Assembly (NCBI GenBank): GCA_020161145.1
Contig: JAIUPQ010000001.1
Coordinates: 558,001-622,000 of the forward strand
Source of the DNA: Pseudomonadota bacterium
Lineage (GTDB): Bacteria > Pseudomonadota > Gammaproteobacteria > Burkholderiales > Burkholderiaceae_C
Length of the DNA stretch: 64,000 nucleotides
Direction of reading: 5' to 3'
Part shown: piece by piece, positions 22,561 through 31,694 of the stretch
Layout: each line of letters starts with the position of its first letter
Position numbering within the stretch: position 1 is the first letter of the stretch
The notes under the pieces: generated by a model
What the model was told of the DNA's origin: nothing
Database searches by the model: none
The model's input: the letters and a program-made list of their open reading frames with translations, nothing else
Made by a program: the position numbers and the translations under genes

Positions 22561-22898
22561 GGGCCGCCGCCCGCTGGCTGATGGAGGGCGGCGGCTCCTC
22601 TGACGACCTGCATGCCGCTGCGGCCGCCATGGGCCTGGCGGACCAATTGACCGACCTGCCCACCGACCCCGCCACATGCCCACTCTGGCCCGACAGCATC
22701 CAACCCGTTCGCCTCTTCGCGCTGCTGCTCACGCAGTGGCGCGTCAGCATGGCCGGGTTGATGGGGCTGGACTATGCGGCGGTGCCGGTGGCTGCGCGCC
22801 AGCTGGGCCTGCGCGGCGGGCACCTCAAGCGGGCGCTCGAGGGCGTATTGGTCATGGAGGCCGAGGCCTTGGCTTGGGCGCGCGAGCAGCGCGGCTGA
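22246..22898 (+). CDS. tail assembly chaperone, -1 frameshift product (gpGT-like)
   Basis: Predicted 217-aa fusion. Frame 0 runs to AAC 22555-22557; after a -1 slip reading resumes at CTG 22557-22559 and continues to TGA 22896-22898. The T part (LRAAARWLMEGGGSS, ALLLTQWRVSMAGLMGLDYA) has no good start codon or ribosome site of its own, as expected if it is made only by frameshifting. gpG/gpGT-type pairs with conserved slippage precede the tape measure in most siphophages and act together on it. Confidence 0.78.
22551..22557 (+). other. -1 programmed frameshift site A AAA AAC
   Basis: Canonical X XXY YYZ heptamer in the zero frame (ACA AAA AAC), followed at once by the TGA of the short form. 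A slip to AAA AAA places the ribosome in the frame of the downstream ORF. A GC-rich region follows that could form a stimulatory structure. Confidence 0.82.
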
Positions 22899-22899
22899 G

Positions 22900-23049
22900 C
22901 TACAGCCTGCCGATGAGCGCCGATAGGCCCAGCAGTTGCAGCCGGGTCAGGCCGAACAGGCTGGCCAAGGCGCCCAGCGCCGCCCATGCGACCCAGCCCA
23001 GGCCGGCCACCGCGCCCAGGACGATGAGGACGTCGACCAGCGTATTCAT
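22900..23049 (-). CDS. 49-aa hydrophobic minus-strand peptide
   Basis: Open frame ATG 23049-23047 to TAG 22902-22900, fitting exactly between the chaperone stop and the tape-measure start. The product is largely hydrophobic (LVDVLIVLGAVAGLGWVAWA, LGALASLFGL), one or two membrane segments. No clear Shine-Dalgarno. It may be a real small membrane protein or a chance frame in GC-rich DNA; the exact fit to the gap and C/G-ending codons mildly favour a gene. Confidence 0.38.
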   Translation of the reverse strand: MNTLVDVLIVLGAVAGLGWVAWAALGALASLFGLTRLQLLGLSALIGRL

Positions 23050-23060
23050 GGGGTCAGTGT

Positions 23061-26000
23061 ATGGCATCGCGCATTGAGGTTCGGATCGCTGGCGACGCCA
23101 GCGGGCTCAAGCAGGCCGCCACGCAGGCCCAGCAGGCGCTGGGCGGCGTGGTCACCGCCGCCACCACCGCCAGCCGATCCACCGGGCGGGCATTGGCCAC
23201 CAGCGGCGGCCAGGCGCTCGCGCGCGAGGCCCGCGAGGCCACCCGCGCACTCGACCAGACGGGCAGCGCGGCCGAGCGCGCGCTGACCAAGATCAGCACG
23301 ATGGGCCACGGCGGCGCGGCGCTGCTGGTGTTGGGGCAGATCAAGGACGCGACCGTGGCGGCGGTCGCGGCGCTATGGCAGGCGGGCGAGCAGGCCCAAC
23401 GCACGCGCACGCTGCTCGACTTCGCCACCGCCGGCCGCAGCGCCCAGGCGTTGGCTGATGTGCGCGCGTTGTCCGACCGGCTGGGTTTGTCCCTGACCGA
23501 AACGGCAGCCTCTTATGGCAAATTTGCCGCCGCCGCACGCGGAACCAGCCTGGAAGGGCAGCAGGCCAAACAGGTGTTCACGGCCGTCAGCGAGGCGGCG
23601 GCCGTCATGGGCCTGTCGGCCGGCGACACGAGTGGCGTGTTGCTGGCCCTTCAGCAGATGGTCAGCAAAGGCACGGTCAGCGCCGAGGAGTTGCGCGGCC
23701 AGCTCGGCGAGCGCCTGCCGGGTGCATTCCAGATCGCGGCCCGTTCGATGGGTGTCACCACGGCTGAGCTGGGCAAGATGTTGGAGCAGGGCCAGATCAT
23801 GGCCGCCGACTTCCTGCCGCGCTTTGCGGAGCAACTGCGTCAAGAACTAGGCGGTGCGGCCGAGGAGGCGGGCAGCCGTTTCGAGGCCGCCACCAACCGC
23901 ATGGCCAGCGCGTGGGATCAGTTCAAGGCCACGCTGGCGAACTCGGGGCTGATGAACGCGGCGACGTCGTCCCTTAACTCGCTGACTTATGAGATCAGGG
24001 CCGCCGGCGACGCGATGGAGATCGCCAAGGCAAAGGGTGCTGGATTTTGGGGCCAGATGGCGGCGCTGGCGGGTCAGCAAGTCGGGCGGTTTGTGGGCAC
24101 CGAGGGCAGCCAGACGCTGGATGTGCAAATCGCGGCCAAGGCGGACCTGGTCAGCAATCTGCAGGCCGAGGCCGACCGGCTGGCCAGCCACGGTGTGCGC
24201 ATCCCGTACCGAGACGCCGAGCTGGGCCGGGCCAAAGCCGATCTGGCCGGCCTGACCCAGGCGCAACAAACCATTGCGGGCGACGACGGCGTGGCGGCCA
24301 GTGACCGCAAACTGGGTTGGCGCGGCGAGGCCGCTGCTGCCGCCGACAACACGTTGGCCAACGCCCGCAAGGCGGTAGCCGACGCCACCCAGAAGGCCGT
24401 CGGTGTCAATACGGACTACCTCAAAGGCCTGGCCGCCATCACCGCCCTGCAGGCCGCCGACCCCGGCTACGACCCGGCCGCCGACGCCACCGCGCTGGCC
24501 AACAAATACGGCAAAGCCCAGCTCGACGCCGCCAAGTCCGGCGCCGCCGAGGCGGCCCAGCTGGCCCGCGCCCGGGCCGACGCCACGCTGGCCACGGAGC
24601 GGGCGGCCAGCGACGCGCGGCTGCGCGGCCTGGCGGTGCAAATGGCCAGCGCCGACCGCCTGCGCGAGCAGGACGTGCTCAGTGGCCAGCAGTGGGCCGA
24701 TGAGCAGGTGCGCCTGCTGCGCCTGGTCGAGGCTGAGCAACTGGCGCAGAACCAGCGCGCCCAGCAAGCGACGCAGGCCCATGCGCCCAAGGATGCGGCC
24801 GACACCGCCCGCCAGATGGCCGAGCTGGCTCGGCTGCGCGGCGAATTCAGGCGCATCACCGATGAGGCCATCGCGGCAGAAACCAAGGCGGTGGAGGACG
24901 GCTACGCCGACGCTGCCCGCGCATTCGAGCAGGCGGCCGGCAGCCTGCGCCAGGCCGTCGACCAGGCGCGCGGCCAGATCCGGCAGACCAGCGACGCCAC
25001 CGCCCAGCTGGCCATCGAGCGCATCGCCGACCCGGTGGCCCGCGCGGCCGCGCTGGCGGCCTGGCAGGTGCGGCGCAGCCGCGAGGAGACCGAGCGCGAG
25101 ATCATGCAGCTGGAGGCCCGCATCGCCGCCTTCCGCGCCGCCGGCGGCGACAACGCGCTGGACATCGGCGACGCCCAGGCCGCCATCGCTGGCCTGCGCA
25201 GCGGTCAGCAGCAGACCGAGGCCGCCATCCACCTGCGCCTGGCCGACGAGACCCAGCCCGAATTCAGGCGCTTGTTGACCGACTGGGCCGACACCACGCG
25301 CCAGATGCGCCAGACCTGGGACGGCGCCATCACCCAGATGACCGATGGGGCGGCCGATGCGTTCGGCCGCTTCGTCAGCGGCCAGCAGGTCAGCCTGCAG
25401 CAGCTGGCGCAGCAGATGCTCTACACGCTGGGTCGGGGGCTGTTCCAGCAACTGGCCGGCCAGGCTGCGGGCGCGCTGGGTCTGACGGCGCCCACCCAGC
25501 CCGGTGGCCAGGGCGGCGGGCTGGGTGCTGGCGGCAGCGACGAGGCCAGCCAGGCCCTGACCGGCAGTGCGGCCGCCATCAGCGGCGCCGCTCAGGACAG
25601 CAGCGGCGCGCTGGGCGGCGCGGCTGCGCAGCTGGTGCAAAGCGCGCTGGGCTGGCTGCTGCCGCAGGCCGCGCAGACGGCGGCCGGCGCCACGCTGACC
25701 GGCGCGGCCATGGCGCTCACCGGCGCGGCGGCCGCGCTGGCCAATGCCGCGATCATGATGAGCTCGCAAAGCATGACTCAGGGCATCGCCGGGGCGGCCG
25801 CGATGTTTGCCCGCCGCGGCGCCACCTACGGGGTGGCGCCGTTCGCCACGGGCGGCGCGTTCGCGCGTGGCGGCGAGATTCTCACCGGGCCGACCGCTTT
25901 TAACTTTCGCGATGGCGCCCGCGTGCGGCGCGGTGTGGCGGGCGAGGCCGGCCCCGAGGCCGCGCTGCCGCTGCGCCGGGGCCAGGGCGGCCAACTGGGG

Positions 26001-26426
26001 GTGACGGTGCATGGCGGTGGCCGTGGCGTGCTGCCGCTGTCGCGCGGCAGCGGCGGCGTGCTGGGCATCGACCTGAGCGCGGTCAGGGCGCTGGCGCTGG
26101 GCCGTCAGCCGCGCAGCGCGCGCGAGGCCCGCAGCATGGCACCAGGCCAGGCCACGGCGGCGTTTGCGCTGGGCGGCGTGTTTGGCGTTGCCGATGGCGC
26201 GCTGCCGGGCCAGAGCCTGCGTGAGGCCCAGGCCCAGGCCCAGGCCCAGGCGCCTGCCGCCGGCTCCGCCAACGCCCGGCCCAGCCTGGCCATGGACTTT
26301 CGCGCCGAGATCCACATCGACGCCCGCACCGACCAGGCGCAGGTGTTCAAGGCCGTGTCCGAGGCCCAGGCCGCACAGGAAAAGCGCATGTGGAAAAAGC
26401 TGCGCGAGCTGGGGGTTGTCGGATGA
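23061..26426 (+). CDS. tape measure protein
   Basis: 1121 aa. N-terminal domain IEVRIAGDASGLKQAATQA, then the conserved tape-measure block (LSDRLGLSLTETAASYGKFA, LRGQLGERLPGAFQIAARSM, LGKMLEQGQIMAADFLPRFA), long Ala-rich coiled coils at about 430-760, hydrophobic segments around 855-905, and a Gly-rich C-terminal part with GGAFARGGEILTGPTAFNF and GEAGPEAALPLRRG. It sets tail length and probably crosses the membrane during DNA ejection. ATG 23061 chosen; GTG 23058 is adjacent. ATGA overlap with the next gene. Confidence 0.93.
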   Translation: MASRIEVRIAGDASGLKQAATQAQQALGGVVTAATTASRSTGRALATSGGQALAREAREATRALDQTGSAAERALTKISTMGHGGAALLVLGQIKDATVAAVAALWQAGEQAQRTRTLLDFATAGRSAQALADVRALSDRLGLSLTETAASYGKFAAAARGTSLEGQQAKQVFTAVSEAAAVMGLSAGDTSGVLLALQQMVSKGTVSAEELRGQLGERLPGAFQIAARSMGVTTAELGKMLEQGQIMAADFLPRFAEQLRQELGGAAEEAGSRFEAATNRMASAWDQFKATLANSGLMNAATSSLNSLTYEIRAAGDAMEIAKAKGAGFWGQMAALAGQQVGRFVGTEGSQTLDVQIAAKADLVSNLQAEADRLASHGVRIPYRDAELGRAKADLAGLTQAQQTIAGDDGVAASDRKLGWRGEAAAAADNTLANARKAVADATQKAVGVNTDYLKGLAAITALQAADPGYDPAADATALANKYGKAQLDAAKSGAAEAAQLARARADATLATERAASDARLRGLAVQMASADRLREQDVLSGQQWADEQVRLLRLVEAEQLAQNQRAQQATQAHAPKDAADTARQMAELARLRGEFRRITDEAIAAETKAVEDGYADAARAFEQAAGSLRQAVDQARGQIRQTSDATAQLAIERIADPVARAAALAAWQVRRSREETEREIMQLEARIAAFRAAGGDNALDIGDAQAAIAGLRSGQQQTEAAIHLRLADETQPEFRRLLTDWADTTRQMRQTWDGAITQMTDGAADAFGRFVSGQQVSLQQLAQQMLYTLGRGLFQQLAGQAAGALGLTAPTQPGGQGGGLGAGGSDEASQALTGSAAAISGAAQDSSGALGGAAAQLVQSALGWLLPQAAQTAAGATLTGAAMALTGAAAALANAAIMMSSQSMTQGIAGAAAMFARRGATYGVAPFATGGAFARGGEILTGPTAFNFRDGARVRRGVAGEAGPEAALPLRRGQGGQLGVTVHGGGRGVLPLSRGSGGVLGIDLSAVRALALGRQPRSAREARSMAPGQATAAFALGGVFGVADGALPGQSLREAQAQAQAQAPAAGSANARPSLAMDFRAEIHIDARTDQAQVFKAVSEAQAAQEKRMWKKLRELGVVG

Positions 26427-27049
26427 TCATCACCATGCCCCTGGACCTGCCGGTGGCCGCAGATTGCGGCTGGGGTCAGCGCAGCTTTGACCTGCTGGGC
26501 GGCAGCGAAACCACCGGCACCGAGCAGGTGCGGCCGGCGGGGCCGGCGCGCTGGACGCTGACGCTCCGGCAGCCCGAGCTGCTGCGCGCCAGCGAGGCCG
26601 GCCGCTGGCAGGCGCTGCTGGTGAGCCTGCGCGGCCGCGTCAACGTGCTGGCGGCCTACAACCCCATCCAGACCCAGCCGGTGGGCACGCTGCGCGGCAA
26701 CCTGCAGCTGGCCGCCGTGCATGCGGCCGGCGCCACCACGCTGGCGTTGTCGGGCGGCACGGCGAGTGGCACGGTGCGGGCCGGCGACCAGTTCCAGATC
26801 GGCAGCGGCCTGGGCACCTCGCAAACCGTGATGGCCATGGCCGACGGCACGGCCAGCCCCGGCGGCGTGCTGTCGTTTGCCATCGAGCCGCCGCTGCGCC
26901 AAGGCGCGCCCAAGTTCACGCCGGTGACCTGGGATCACCCCATCGTCTATTTCCGCCGCCAAGGCGGCAGCGGCGTCAGCTGGACCTATGACAAGCGCGG
27001 CACCGCCGTGCGCGGCATGGCCATTGATTTACTGGAGACCTGGTCATGA
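26423..27049 (+). CDS. distal tail protein (B3-like minor tail protein)
   Basis: 208 aa, beta-rich. The start MIITMPLDLPVAADCGWGQR, segments such as RWTLTLRQPELLRASEAGRW and the end SWTYDKRGTAVRGMAIDLLE fit the first of the tail-tip genes after the tape measure in transposable siphophages. Probably a ring at the distal tail. Overlaps of 4 nt on both sides couple it to its neighbours. The precise structural role is inferred from position. Confidence 0.65.
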   Translation: MIITMPLDLPVAADCGWGQRSFDLLGGSETTGTEQVRPAGPARWTLTLRQPELLRASEAGRWQALLVSLRGRVNVLAAYNPIQTQPVGTLRGNLQLAAVHAAGATTLALSGGTASGTVRAGDQFQIGSGLGTSQTVMAMADGTASPGGVLSFAIEPPLRQGAPKFTPVTWDHPIVYFRRQGGSGVSWTYDKRGTAVRGMAIDLLETWS

Positions 27050-27648
27050 TCAACATGGGCGGCAACACCCAGCACCTGGCTGCAGTGGCCGGTGATGCCT
27101 GGGTCGCTGAGCTGTCGTTCAAGGGTGGCCTGCAGCGCCTGACCACCGCGCCGGTGACGCTGACCGTCGATGGTCAGGCTTACCAGGGTCTGGGCAGCCT
27201 GGCCGAGGTGCCCGCCGTCACCGAGAGCCCGCAGGCCTCAGCCGAGCGCCTGGTGCTGTCGCTGTCGCTGGCTGATCCGGCCATGCTCGCGGCGTCGCTG
27301 GGCAATGTCGACGACTACCGCGGCCGCAGCGTGCGCCTGGGCCTGGTGCTGCTGGACGCGGCATTCCAGGCGGTGGGCAGCGTGCGCTGGCGCTGGGCCG
27401 GCGTGATGGAGCGCGTGGTCATCACGCGTCAGGCAGCCGATCTGGATAGCCCTGGCGCCGAGGCCAGTGGCCGCATCGAGCTGCACTGCACGCGCTCCGG
27501 TATGAGCCGCGCCCGCAACGACCAGGGTCTGCGGCTGACGCATGCGCAGCAGCAGCGCCGCCACCCCGGCGACACCGGGCTGCGCTACATGCGCACCCTC
27601 ATCGAGCAGCCCTCGCTGTGGCTGTCCAAGCGGTTTCAGGAGCAGTGA
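27046..27648 (+). CDS. tail-tip protein
   Basis: 200 aa. Beta-rich N-terminus (GDAWVAELSFKGGLQRLTTA, VTLTVDGQAYQGLGSLAEVP) and a helical C-terminus (YMRTLIEQPSLWLSKRFQEQ). The combination VDDYRGRSVRLGLVLLD with RWRWAGVMERVVI resembles hub-type minor tail proteins. No enzymatic motif. Coupled by ATGA to the upstream gene. Confidence 0.62.
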   Translation: MINMGGNTQHLAAVAGDAWVAELSFKGGLQRLTTAPVTLTVDGQAYQGLGSLAEVPAVTESPQASAERLVLSLSLADPAMLAASLGNVDDYRGRSVRLGLVLLDAAFQAVGSVRWRWAGVMERVVITRQAADLDSPGAEASGRIELHCTRSGMSRARNDQGLRLTHAQQQRRHPGDTGLRYMRTLIEQPSLWLSKRFQEQ

Positions 27649-27650
27649 CC

Positions 27651-28073
27651 ATGGGCATGGGCAGCGCCAACGCATTGGCCATCGAGCTGGGTCTCTATCT
27701 GAGCCAGCGCACGCAGCCGTTTGATTGGGCGACGGCCAACTGCGTGCACCACGCGGCCGGCTGGGTCGACCACATCGAGGGCAGCCGGCTGCTGGCCGCG
27801 CTGCCCGAGCCCGCCACCGCGCGGGCGGCCATGCGGGCGGTGGTGCACCACGGCGGCTGGGTGGCGGCGGTGACGCACGCACTGGGCCGCGAGCCGGTGG
27901 CGCCGGCCCTGGCCCGGCTGGGCGACGTGGTGCTGCTGCGCCTGGGCGGTGGCGCCCATGCGCTGGGCCTGTGCGCCGGCCGCACCACGGCCTATATCGA
28001 TGCGGCCGGCGCCTGTGTCCATCTGCCCACGCTGGATGGCCTCGTGGCCTGGCATCTGCAGGTGGCCGCATGA
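27651..28073 (+). CDS. DUF6950 / NlpC-P60-like tail protein
   Basis: 140 aa. Pattern of a small cysteine-peptidase-like fold: FDWATANCVHHAAGWVDHIE (candidate nucleophile C around residue 30) and LARLGDVVLLRLGGGAHALG near the C-terminus (candidate His). The protein occupies the position of lambda gpK-type tail peptidases, between minor tail proteins and the J-like hub. It may help penetrate peptidoglycan during infection. Start at ATG 27651 with CAGGAG upstream. Catalytic competence is uncertain. Confidence 0.62.
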   Translation: MGMGSANALAIELGLYLSQRTQPFDWATANCVHHAAGWVDHIEGSRLLAALPEPATARAAMRAVVHHGGWVAAVTHALGREPVAPALARLGDVVLLRLGGGAHALGLCAGRTTAYIDAAGACVHLPTLDGLVAWHLQVAA

Positions 28074-31000
28074 GGGGTGCGCGCGCGGCCCTGGTCCTGG
28101 TGCTGCTGCTCGCCGCGCCGGCGGCCTGGGCTGCGCCGGTGATTGTCATCGCGGCCTACGTAGCAGCGTCGTACGGCGTCATCAGCTATGCGGTGGCCGC
28201 GGTCATCATGATTGCCGCCACCGCCTACGGCAGCCTGGAGGCGCGCCGCAAGGCGGCTGCCCGCGCCGCCGCTTCCCGCGCCGCGTACAACGCCAGCCTG
28301 ACCGACCGCAGCGTCACGCTGCTGCGCGCCGACCCGCCCTGGCGCATCGTCTACGGCGAATGCGTGGACGGAGGCGACATCGTGGCCATGTTCACCAGCG
28401 ACAAGCAAGGCCAGCGCACCAACGGCCAGCTCTACACCAAGCCCGATGGCTACAAGCATCTGGTCATCGTGGTGGCGGCGCACGAGGTCGAGGGTATCGA
28501 CGAGATGTACATCGACGGCGTGGCCGTGGGGCCGCTGGACGCCAACGGCTGGGCCACTGAAGGCGAGTTCGTGGGCGGCTCGCGCCAGGTCAACTGCCAA
28601 TACGAGCTGGCGCCGGGTGAGGACATCACGCTCAACAACCCGATGCGCGTGCTGACTTCGGCTGTGGCTGCGTTTGGGCTGCGGGCCTGGGAGCGCCCGC
28701 CCGCAGCGCCCTACAGCCTGACCAACGGCGACCGCACGCTGACCAACACCGGCAGCCAGATCGGCCGCTACACGGTCACCTACACCGGCGGCGAGTCCTA
28801 TGTGCGCTGGAGCAAACACCTGGGCGCGCCCGGCCAGCAGGCCGACGCCTGGCTGCGCAGCGTGGTGCCCAACCAATGGGCCGCCAGCGATCTGCTGGCC
28901 GGCCTGGCCTATGCGGTGGTCACGCTGGATCTGGAGCAGACACGATTCCAGGGCGGGCCGCCCAACTTCACCTGGCGCAAGCGCGGCCGCAAGGCACTGG
29001 ATGTGCGCACCGGCCTGGTGGCCTACACCACCAACAACGCCGTGTTGGTGCACGATTTTTTAACGGCCGAATGGGGCTATGGCGTGGCACTGACCGACGT
29101 GCACACAGCCCACGCCATTGCCGCCGCCAACGCCTGCGACCAGCTCAATGCGTTCCGCGAGGGCGAGGCGGGCTACCTCGCGCCGCTCTACGACTGCAAT
29201 GGCGCATTCAGCACCGACCAGGACCGCGCCGGCGTGCTCGACGAGCTGCTGGCCAGCATGGCCGGCACCGCCCTGCACGGCGCGCAGTGGAGCATCCACG
29301 CCGGCGTCTGGACACCGCCGGTGATGGACCTGGATGACAACGACCTGGTCGGCCAGGCCGAGATCATCCAGGCCGGGGCCGGCTACGACGAGGTGCTCAA
29401 CGGCGTGCGCGGCCAGTACGTGCCGCGCGCCAGCGCCGTGCCCGACGACTACGACGCCTACCAGAGCGCCGCCGCGCTGGCGGCCGACGGCCGCGAGCTG
29501 TGGGATGACCTGCCGCTGCCCTATACCAATCGCCGCGCGCGCTGCCTCAACCTGGCGCGCATTCGCGTCGAGGCCAGCCGCGACGCGCTGGTGGTGCGCG
29601 CGCCGTGCAAGCTCAAGGCCTGGCCGTTCGAGTTCAATGACCGCGTGCGGCTGACCAACCGCGAATACGGCTGGAGCGCCAAGGTGTTCCGGGTGACCGA
29701 CTGGCAATACGGCGTGGGTGCGCCGGTGCTGTTGACGCTGCAGGAGGATGGCGCCGAGATCTGGGACCAGGCCGATGCCGCCACCGCCGAGCAGCTGCCC
29801 AACACCGGCCTGCCCAACCCGTGGGTGGTGGCGCAGCCCCAGGGCGTGACGGCGGCCAGCGGCGACGCCTGGCTGCAGGTGCGCAGCGATGGCTCGCTCA
29901 ATGTGCGCGTGGTCGTGCAGTGGCAACCCATCGCCGACGGCTATGTGGTCACCAGCGGCCGCGTGGAGGTGGTCTGGCGCAGCCTGCTGCACGATGACGT
30001 CAACGTCTGGCACGGCACGGGCGCGCTGGGCAGCGACACGCAGGCGCCGATCAACGGCGCGGTGGACGGCGACGTGCTGACCATCGGCGTGCGCCTGGTC
30101 AACAGCCTGGGGGCGCAAAGCGGCTGGGTCTACATCAGCCACGACGTGGTGGGCAAGCGCGCGCCGCCCAGCGACGTGGCCTCGCTGGCATTCAGGACCG
30201 AGCAATACGGTGTGCGGTTGCTGTGGCCGGCAGTGGCCGACCGTGATGTGGTGGGCTACCTGATCCGCACCAATGGCAGCAGTTGGGAGGCGGCGGGCGA
30301 CGAGGTGCGCGCGGCCGGCACCGACTACCTGCTGGGCATCCCGGCTGAGTCGCAGTTCACGGCATGGATCAAGGCGCTGGACAACAGCGGCCGCGTCAGC
30401 GCCAATGCGGCGGGCTGCGTGGTCAACGTGGGCGCACCGCCGGCGCCGGTGGTCAGCTACGCCATAGAGGGGCCCAACGAGGTGCTGCGCTGGACGTTTG
30501 ATCCGGGCGTGTTTTTTGCGCTGGATCATTACGAGGTGCGCTACGGCGCCACCTGGGCCACGGCCGTGCGGGCCACGGAGGGCAAGGCCACGGAGTGGGT
30601 GCACCGGGTCGACTATGTCGGCTCGCGCCGCTACTGGGTGGCCGGCATCGACGTGGCCGGCCGGCCCTCCACGCCCACGGCGCTGGATGTGCGCATCGAC
30701 GCACCGGGCGCGCCCACCAGCCCGCGCGTCGAAGTCATCGACAACAACGCGTTGCTGTACTGGGCGGCGCCGGCCACCGGCAGCCTGCCCGTGGAGCGCT
30801 ACGAGGTGCGCAAGGGTGCCACCTGGGCGGCGGGCGTGGAGGTGGGCAGCAACGGCAACTCTACGTTCACGGCCATTTTTGAGCAGCAGGCGGGCAGCTA
30901 CATCTACTGGGTGGCGGCCTGGGACACGGCCGGCAACCTGGGTGCGGCCACGGCCATCCCGGCCACCATCAACCAGCCGCCCGACTACGTGCTGCGCACC

Positions 31001-31693
31001 AGCATCGACAGCGATTTCTCAGGCGCTAAGACCAACCTCTATCGGGAGGATGGCGGCCTGATCGGCCCGCGCGACACCACCGAGACCTGGGCTGGCCATT
31101 TCAGCGGGCCGGGCTGGGCCAGCCCGCAGGCGCAGATCGATGCTGGCTACCCGATCTACGCCCAGCCCGGCCTGGCCAGCGGCAGCTACGAGGAGTCGTT
31201 TGATTACGGCGTGGTGCTGCCCTCGACCACCATCACGGTGACCGCCGGCACCCAGGCGGTGGCCGGCGTGGTGACGGTGGGCTGCCAGATCTACACCAAG
31301 GCCAACGCGGCCGACGCCTGGGTGGCCGCGGCGCCCGGCTGGAGCGCGCTGCGCGAGGGATTTCGCTACGCCCGCGTGGTGGTGGGCCTGAGCTGCGTGG
31401 CCGGGGTCAGCCTGGTGCGGCTGGCCTCGCTCAACATCAAGCTCAGCAGCAAGCTGCGCACCGACTCGGGTCAGTTCACGATCACCGACGCCAATGCCGG
31501 CGTGTGGGTGCCGTTCAGCGTGCCCTTCATCGACGCGTCGACGCCCGTCTGCCAGGCCAACGGCACCACGCCGCTGATCTGCGTGGTCGATTTCGCCGAC
31601 GTGCCCAACCCCACGGGTTTCCGCGTCTACCTCTACACCACCGCCGGCGCCCGCGTGACGGGCTCGGGCTCGCACGCAACCCGAGGTTATTGA
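28070..31693 (+). CDS. central tail hub / host-specificity protein (J-like)
   Basis: 1207 aa. It begins with a hydrophobic leader (ARAALVLVLLLAAPAAWAAP) and a second hydrophobic stretch (VISYAVAAVIMIAATAYGS), then the tail-tip block (RSVTLLRADPPWRIVYGECV, QLYTKPDGYKHLVIVVAAHE) and a long hub (GYDEVLNGVRGQYVPRASAV). From about residue 700 there are three or more fibronectin-III-like repeats, e.g. DHYEVRYGATWATAVRATEG and ERYEVRKGATWAAGVEVGSN. The C-terminal part is beta-rich. Likely binds the host surface and anchors the fibres. ATGA overlap with the preceding gene. Confidence 0.87.
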   Translation: MRGARAALVLVLLLAAPAAWAAPVIVIAAYVAASYGVISYAVAAVIMIAATAYGSLEARRKAAARAAASRAAYNASLTDRSVTLLRADPPWRIVYGECVDGGDIVAMFTSDKQGQRTNGQLYTKPDGYKHLVIVVAAHEVEGIDEMYIDGVAVGPLDANGWATEGEFVGGSRQVNCQYELAPGEDITLNNPMRVLTSAVAAFGLRAWERPPAAPYSLTNGDRTLTNTGSQIGRYTVTYTGGESYVRWSKHLGAPGQQADAWLRSVVPNQWAASDLLAGLAYAVVTLDLEQTRFQGGPPNFTWRKRGRKALDVRTGLVAYTTNNAVLVHDFLTAEWGYGVALTDVHTAHAIAAANACDQLNAFREGEAGYLAPLYDCNGAFSTDQDRAGVLDELLASMAGTALHGAQWSIHAGVWTPPVMDLDDNDLVGQAEIIQAGAGYDEVLNGVRGQYVPRASAVPDDYDAYQSAAALAADGRELWDDLPLPYTNRRARCLNLARIRVEASRDALVVRAPCKLKAWPFEFNDRVRLTNREYGWSAKVFRVTDWQYGVGAPVLLTLQEDGAEIWDQADAATAEQLPNTGLPNPWVVAQPQGVTAASGDAWLQVRSDGSLNVRVVVQWQPIADGYVVTSGRVEVVWRSLLHDDVNVWHGTGALGSDTQAPINGAVDGDVLTIGVRLVNSLGAQSGWVYISHDVVGKRAPPSDVASLAFRTEQYGVRLLWPAVADRDVVGYLIRTNGSSWEAAGDEVRAAGTDYLLGIPAESQFTAWIKALDNSGRVSANAAGCVVNVGAPPAPVVSYAIEGPNEVLRWTFDPGVFFALDHYEVRYGATWATAVRATEGKATEWVHRVDYVGSRRYWVAGIDVAGRPSTPTALDVRIDAPGAPTSPRVEVIDNNALLYWAAPATGSLPVERYEVRKGATWAAGVEVGSNGNSTFTAIFEQQAGSYIYWVAAWDTAGNLGAATAIPATINQPPDYVLRTSIDSDFSGAKTNLYREDGGLIGPRDTTETWAGHFSGPGWASPQAQIDAGYPIYAQPGLASGSYEESFDYGVVLPSTTITVTAGTQAVAGVVTVGCQIYTKANAADAWVAAAPGWSALREGFRYARVVVGLSCVAGVSLVRLASLNIKLSSKLRTDSGQFTITDANAGVWVPFSVPFIDASTPVCQANGTTPLICVVDFADVPNPTGFRVYLYTTAGARVTGSGSHATRGY

Positions 31694-31694
31694 C

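Noticed and set aside
26229..26256. Short repeat of GGCCCAG units in the tape measure gene (also near 4010-4022)
   Set aside because: Coding Ala-Gln repeats in low-complexity linkers; no sign of a regulatory or CRISPR-like array.
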